This document shows, piece after piece, positions 5,682 to 8,879 of a stretch of 8,879 nucleotides of DNA (positions are counted from its first letter, which is position 1; each line of letters begins with the position of its first letter). The position numbers and the translations under genes were made by a program. The stretch lies in the NCBI GenBank assembly GCA_021826255.1, contig JAKBAZ010000031.1:1-8879 (forward strand). The letters run 5' to 3'. The stretch comes from Actinomycetes bacterium. Lineage in GTDB: Bacteria > Actinomycetota > Acidimicrobiia > Acidimicrobiales > RAAP-2. The notes beneath the pieces are model-generated. The model searched no databases, had not been told where the DNA came from, and saw only the letters and a list, made by a program, of their open reading frames with translations.

Positions 5682-6786
5682 GCGTCGCCTCTACTGTTTC
5701 GCCCTCACGCTCGCCCTCGTAGCGGCGCCCTTCGCGCGACCGGCGGGGGCTCAACCTGCGGTCCACGCCATCATTCCGCCCGAGAATCCGGCGAGGAACT
5801 ACTTCGCCCCATCGGCCACCTCGTTTGACCAACCTCTCCTCGTCGTCGACGGGGCCCGTCGTGTCCTCGAGGGATTAGCCCCCCTCCCCCTCGTCGCCGG
5901 CGTGCTCCAGCGGTGGCGTCACCTCACGCCCATCGAGGCCGCGTTCGCCCTCACCAATCTGGAGAGAATCAGTCGTGGGCTCACTCCTGCCGCCGGGCTC
6001 TCCGTCCCTCTCGACGGCGTGGCTCTCGCGGGGGCGCGCCACGATACCGACCCCTCGGTCCAGCCGCTCGGATCGCTCAGTCCTCTCGGTTCCGTCTGGG
6101 CCCAGGCGCTCGGTCCCACGTCGAGCGACGCCCTGCTCCACGCCGACGCGGGGTGGCTCTACTCTGATGGTCCCCCACCCTACGACTCGAGTCTCGCTTA
6201 CAACATTGACTGTCCTCGAGCCGGAGACTCCGGCTGTTGGGGACACCGGGACATCCTCCTCGGCGTGGATCCAACTTCAACGCTCCGCGGAAACTGCGCC
6301 CACCCCCAGCTCTACCTCGGCGTGGGCTACATTCCCGGTTCCGAGACCCAGATTCTCGCGTCGGCGTGTCCCGCGAACGTGGGAGCCCTCGTCGACACTT
6401 GGCCCCACCTCGTCACTCGCCTCGGACTGGGACCCTCGTGGGTCGCCCCCCTTCGGCCCTACCACGCCCGAGTGGTCGCTGACTACTTCGTCTCGTGTCA
6501 CATGTCCTCGACCAGTCCCCCCGACGCACCGGGTGCCTTGCGGGTGACGATGGTCGAAGTCCTGCCGGGCGGGACTCGCTCCACTTCCACCTTCGGAGAC
6601 GGGGTGACGTGGTACATCAGCGTGTCGGGGTCCCCCGCCACCCAGACGTGGACGGCCCGGCTCACCTACGATCCCTCTTCGGGGGCCCCGCTTCCGAGTC
6701 CCCTCACGGTGCGATGGGTCCACGGGAGCGTCTCGGTCGGAATTCATCACGGCGCCCCCGGAGCCAGCTCGGGGTGCTTCGACTGA
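5674..6786 (+). CDS. secreted CAP/SCP-like protein
   Basis: A 370-residue protein with a Sec signal peptide (hydrophobic 7-20, cleavage likely after PAGA at Ala26). Residues about 85-235 read as a divergent CAP domain. TPIEAAFALTNLERISRGLTPA matches the usual opening helix (N.ER..RGL.P). HDTDP gives His123, and SVWAQAL and SDALLHADAGWLYSDGP follow. GCWGHRDILLG (187-197) is the CAP signature around His191. Four Cys near it (180, 188, 208, 232) suggest two disulfides. The remainder, about 255-370, is a beta-rich region with Cys275 and Cys368 that I cannot assign. CAP proteins act outside the cell in varied roles such as lipid binding or proteolysis; which applies here is unknown. The GTG start has only a weak GGTAGGG upstream. 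Its divergent neighbour is also secreted, hinting at a shared envelope role. Confidence 0.82.
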   Translation: MLQRRLYCFALTLALVAAPFARPAGAQPAVHAIIPPENPARNYFAPSATSFDQPLLVVDGARRVLEGLAPLPLVAGVLQRWRHLTPIEAAFALTNLERISRGLTPAAGLSVPLDGVALAGARHDTDPSVQPLGSLSPLGSVWAQALGPTSSDALLHADAGWLYSDGPPPYDSSLAYNIDCPRAGDSGCWGHRDILLGVDPTSTLRGNCAHPQLYLGVGYIPGSETQILASACPANVGALVDTWPHLVTRLGLGPSWVAPLRPYHARVVADYFVSCHMSSTSPPDAPGALRVTMVEVLPGGTRSTSTFGDGVTWYISVSGSPATQTWTARLTYDPSSGAPLPSPLTVRWVHGSVSVGIHHGAPGASSGCFD

Positions 6787-6823
6787 CCCCGGCGAGAGCA
6801 CCGTCATCCCCCGACGCGCCCCC

Positions 6824-6829
6824 TAGACT
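6824..6829 (+). promoter_or_regulatory. possible -10 box (TAGACT) for the MFS gene
   Basis: TAGACT ends 9 bases before the ATG at 6839, so the transcript would have almost no leader. There is no ribosome-binding site in CTGCCCTCC between them. CCGTCA at 6801-6806, 17 bases upstream, matches a -35 only weakly. The spacer 6787-6838 shows no terminator for the CAP gene, so read-through is also possible. Confidence 0.3.
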
Positions 6830-6838
6830 CTGCCCTCC

Positions 6839-8026
6839 ATGCTGCGCACCACTTGGCACCAAATTCGCGCGGCACGACTCACGGGCCCCGTGGTGGGAGT
6901 CTTCACCTTCTACGCCGCGGCGGGAAGTGAGAGCTACGTCGCCCTGTGGCACCTCGTCCAAAGTCACTCCGCCGCGACCCTCGGAGCGGGACTCGTGGGG
7001 CGCTCTCTCGTCACAATGACCACTCCGCTCATCCTCGGCCACCTGGAGGATCGTCACCCGCACTGGCATCGTCACTTTCTCGTCCTCGCCGCACTGGCCC
7101 TCGCGACCTCCGTGATCCCCCTCGGCCACTCGGCGTTGTCGCTCGCGATTGCGCCCCTGCTACCGGCGCTCGCTCAGAGCATCTTTTCCCAGTCGTCTCC
7201 CCGGCCCTTCAGTGTCGCCCCCCGACTTCCCGTGATCATTGGTTGGCTCATCGACGGGGGCAAACTCGTCGCCGGACTCCTCGTCCTTCTGAGCGTCCAC
7301 AGCACCCTCCTACGAGCCGTCCTGATTCTCAGCCTCAGTGTGATCGCGGTGGTGTCACTATGGGGAACCGTCGAGCGATCAGCGCCGCGGGTCGTTGTCG
7401 ACGAGCCCGAGGCTCCCGCACTTCCTCTGGGACGGGGAGATCCTCGGGGTTGGCCCCGCGGATTGTGGATCACATTCGGCTTTCTCACCGGGGCGTCCTA
7501 CTTCAGCGGCTTCTCCTACGACCTTGGGCTCACCTGGGTGGGTCGTAACCATGTCCACCTCCTCGCCCTGATCATCGTCGTCGCCTCCCTCGGGGCCCTC
7601 CTCGGGACGAGCGCCGTCCTTCGATCGGATCACTTTCGGGTGACCCGAGTGGGCTGGGCGCTCTTGGCGTTTTGGCTCTCACCCCTGCTCCTCGACTCTC
7701 GAGAGACGATCCTCGAGGTTTTCGGGGCCCTACTCTTCGGCTTCTTCGCCGCGTACTCCGGCCAACCGTTGCGGGCGATGTTCTGGTCGTGCGCACCCGC
7801 CCCCCAGCGAAGTCGCCTGTGGGCGATGTCGGAATTCTCTAACCAGGGATCGGCCCTCGTCGGGCAGTTTCTCCTCGCGCTGGCCTACGCCCACCTCAGC
7901 CTCGGCACTCTCCGGCTCGTGGCCCCCCTCGCGGGAGCGGCCCTCGTTATTCCGACCCTCGTCTTCCAGCGCTGGGCACTCGGTGACGCGCGACACTCTT
8001 CATTAGATCTGCGTTCACCTACCTGA
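6839..8026 (+). CDS. MFS-type transporter with a His-rich cytoplasmic loop
   Basis: A 395-residue polytopic protein with about twelve hydrophobic segments in two halves, split by a charged Pro-rich loop at about 178-207. GHLEDR at 67-72 matches the MFS motif A (GxLxDR) between the second and third helices. Directly after it comes RHPHWHRH, giving His68, 73, 75, 77 and 79 within twelve residues, which is unusual for this loop and could bind metal. Length is normal for a small MFS carrier. Substrate is unknown; no other signature is visible to me. The ATG is preceded by no ribosome-binding site but by a possible -10 box. It is 52 bases from the CAP-like gene on the same strand. A more distant, unclassified MFS-like family would also fit. 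Confidence 0.75.
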   Translation: MLRTTWHQIRAARLTGPVVGVFTFYAAAGSESYVALWHLVQSHSAATLGAGLVGRSLVTMTTPLILGHLEDRHPHWHRHFLVLAALALATSVIPLGHSALSLAIAPLLPALAQSIFSQSSPRPFSVAPRLPVIIGWLIDGGKLVAGLLVLLSVHSTLLRAVLILSLSVIAVVSLWGTVERSAPRVVVDEPEAPALPLGRGDPRGWPRGLWITFGFLTGASYFSGFSYDLGLTWVGRNHVHLLALIIVVASLGALLGTSAVLRSDHFRVTRVGWALLAFWLSPLLLDSRETILEVFGALLFGFFAAYSGQPLRAMFWSCAPAPQRSRLWAMSEFSNQGSALVGQFLLALAYAHLSLGTLRLVAPLAGAALVIPTLVFQRWALGDARHSSLDLRSPT

Positions 8027-8071
8027 GAGAAGAGAACATCCCTCCGGACGAATCCGCCCGCGTCGCCACTG

Positions 8072-8095
8072 CCCTGGTCTAAGTTTCGACCAGGG
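8072..8095. repeat. perfect 8-bp hairpin ahead of the SPFH gene
   Basis: CCCTGGTC (8072-8079) and GACCAGGG (8088-8095) pair perfectly around the 8-base loop TAAGTTTC. The 3' arm contains the first GGG of the GGGAGG ribosome-binding site (8093-8098). TAAGTT in the loop fits a TAnnnT -10 box, so the repeat could equally be an operator around a promoter. It may also end transcripts of the MFS gene, whose stop is 46 bases upstream; no T-run follows. Confidence 0.48.
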
Positions 8096-8102
8096 AGGTC
8101 TC

Positions 8103-8879
8103 ATGTTTGCGTCCAGCACGACGACAGGAATTGTCGGCGCCCTCGTCTTGATCATCCTGATTCTCGTGGTGGCCACCTTGTGGCGAAGCAAGAAGACGAT
8201 TGATCAGGCCCACGTTGGCGTCGTCACGATGTTCGGCAAGTACCGCCGAACCATCCCGGCGGGTCTTAATATTCTGATTCCCTTCGTGGAGAAAGTGCCC
8301 TGGACGATTCCGGTCCAGAATCAAACGAGCAAGTTGGAGTTCGTGGCCATCACGAAGGACCAGGCCTCCGTTCACTTCACCGCGACCCTGATCTTCGCGG
8401 TCACCGACCACGATCCCGAGACCATTCAGAAGGTCGCCTTTCGTTTCGTGTCCCCCGCGGCGTTCACTCTAGCGATGACCTCCGCAGTCGAGGCTTCGGT
8501 CCGAGAGTTCATCTCCTCCAAGTTGCAAGCCGACATCCTCGGTGCGCGAACCGAGATTGCCGACCACGCCAAGAGTCGTTTACGCGATCAGCTGGCGGAC
8601 TGGGGTTACACCCTCGGAGACCTCGCGATTAACGACATCACCTTCGACCCGGCCATCATGGAGTCGATGAGTCGAGTGGTCGCGGCGAAGAACGCCCAGA
8701 CCGCGGCCGAGTTTGAAGGGGCGGCCCTGCTCATCACTCGGACCAAGGCGGCCGAGGCCGAGGGAGCCTTCATTCGCATCAGCGCGGAGAACGAGGCCGA
8801 AGCCGCCCGACTGCGGGGTAAGGGCCTCGCCGACTTTCGCGCGGAAATTACCCGAGGCATTTCCGACTCCGCCGAGATG
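8103..8879 (+). CDS. SPFH/band-7 membrane-anchored protein, 3' end missing
   Basis: The ATG at 8103 follows GGGAGG by four bases, and the frame is open to the window end (259 codons). Residues 9-27 are one hydrophobic anchor. From 31 the band-7 opening is plain: KTIDQAHVGVVTMFGKYRRTIPAGLNILIPFVEKV, including the GKY.RT..PGLN type core. RLRDQLADWGYTLGDLAINDITFDP (159-183) is the matching end of the domain. After about 195 an Ala/Glu-rich helix begins (AAKNAQTAAEFEGAALL, then KAAEAEGAF), the usual oligomerising coiled coil. Stomatin/flotillin-type proteins form ring-like membrane assemblies and often help membrane proteases or organise lipid domains. No NfeD or protease gene is visible because the window ends. 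Subfamily not determined. Confidence 0.9.
   Translation, partial: MFASSTTTGIVGALVLIILILVVATLWRSKKTIDQAHVGVVTMFGKYRRTIPAGLNILIPFVEKVPWTIPVQNQTSKLEFVAITKDQASVHFTATLIFAVTDHDPETIQKVAFRFVSPAAFTLAMTSAVEASVREFISSKLQADILGARTEIADHAKSRLRDQLADWGYTLGDLAINDITFDPAIMESMSRVVAAKNAQTAAEFEGAALLITRTKAAEAEGAFIRISAENEAEAARLRGKGLADFRAEITRGISDSAEM

Noticed and set aside
8606..8860. 84-codon open frame on the - strand at the window end
   Set aside because: It is antisense to the SPFH coiled-coil region and rich in Ala/Ser/Arg as such shadows are.

Overview
The window is GC-rich DNA from a gene-dense bacterial chromosome. Starts are often GTG, Leu codons are mostly CTC, third positions are GC-rich, and many neighbouring genes overlap by 1 to 14 bases. 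This, the secreted-protein types and several promoters that seem to make leaderless mRNAs fit an actinobacterium. An Acidimicrobiia-type organism is my best guess, but no marker gene proves it. I see no transposase, phage gene, CRISPR array, tRNA or rRNA.

Left part (1-3374, + strand). The window opens inside a moaC-like gene for molybdenum cofactor (Moco) synthesis. A stretch of about 350 bases follows, with a hairpin and a possible 75-codon small ORF. Then comes a tightly overlapped set: a Tat-exported Moco oxidoreductase (714-1436), a four-helix di-heme cytochrome b like the formate dehydrogenase gamma subunit (1436-2125), and an unrecognised 154-residue protein (2122-2586). The likely picture is a membrane cytochrome b passing electrons between the quinone pool and an extracytoplasmic Moco enzyme of unknown substrate. 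A class I SAM methyltransferase (2631-3374) comes next and may have its own promoter.

Middle part (3371-4679, - strand). This is a compact metal-resistance operon: an ArsR/SmtB repressor with an alpha-5 type Zn/Co site, then a CDF-family efflux pump with the HxxxD/HxxxD metal site. The pump start overlaps the repressor stop. A perfect 10-8-10 inverted repeat lies over the repressor start codon and its apparent extended -10 box, which suggests autoregulation of a leaderless mRNA. The pump and the methyltransferase converge on one shared CTAG.

Right part (4715-8879). Two secreted-protein genes diverge from a 146-base spacer: an unrecognised one on the - strand, possibly LolA/LppX-like, and a CAP/SCP-like one on the + strand whose start codon lies in a possible hairpin. 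An MFS-type membrane transporter with a His-rich cytoplasmic loop follows. The window ends inside a membrane-anchored SPFH/band-7 gene preceded by a perfect hairpin that reaches into its ribosome-binding site.

The most notable points are the MoaC-like protein that seems to lack both catalytic lysines, the Moco enzyme/cytochrome b/unknown protein set with its odd leader, and the operator lying over a leaderless start. No clearly new multi-gene system stands out.
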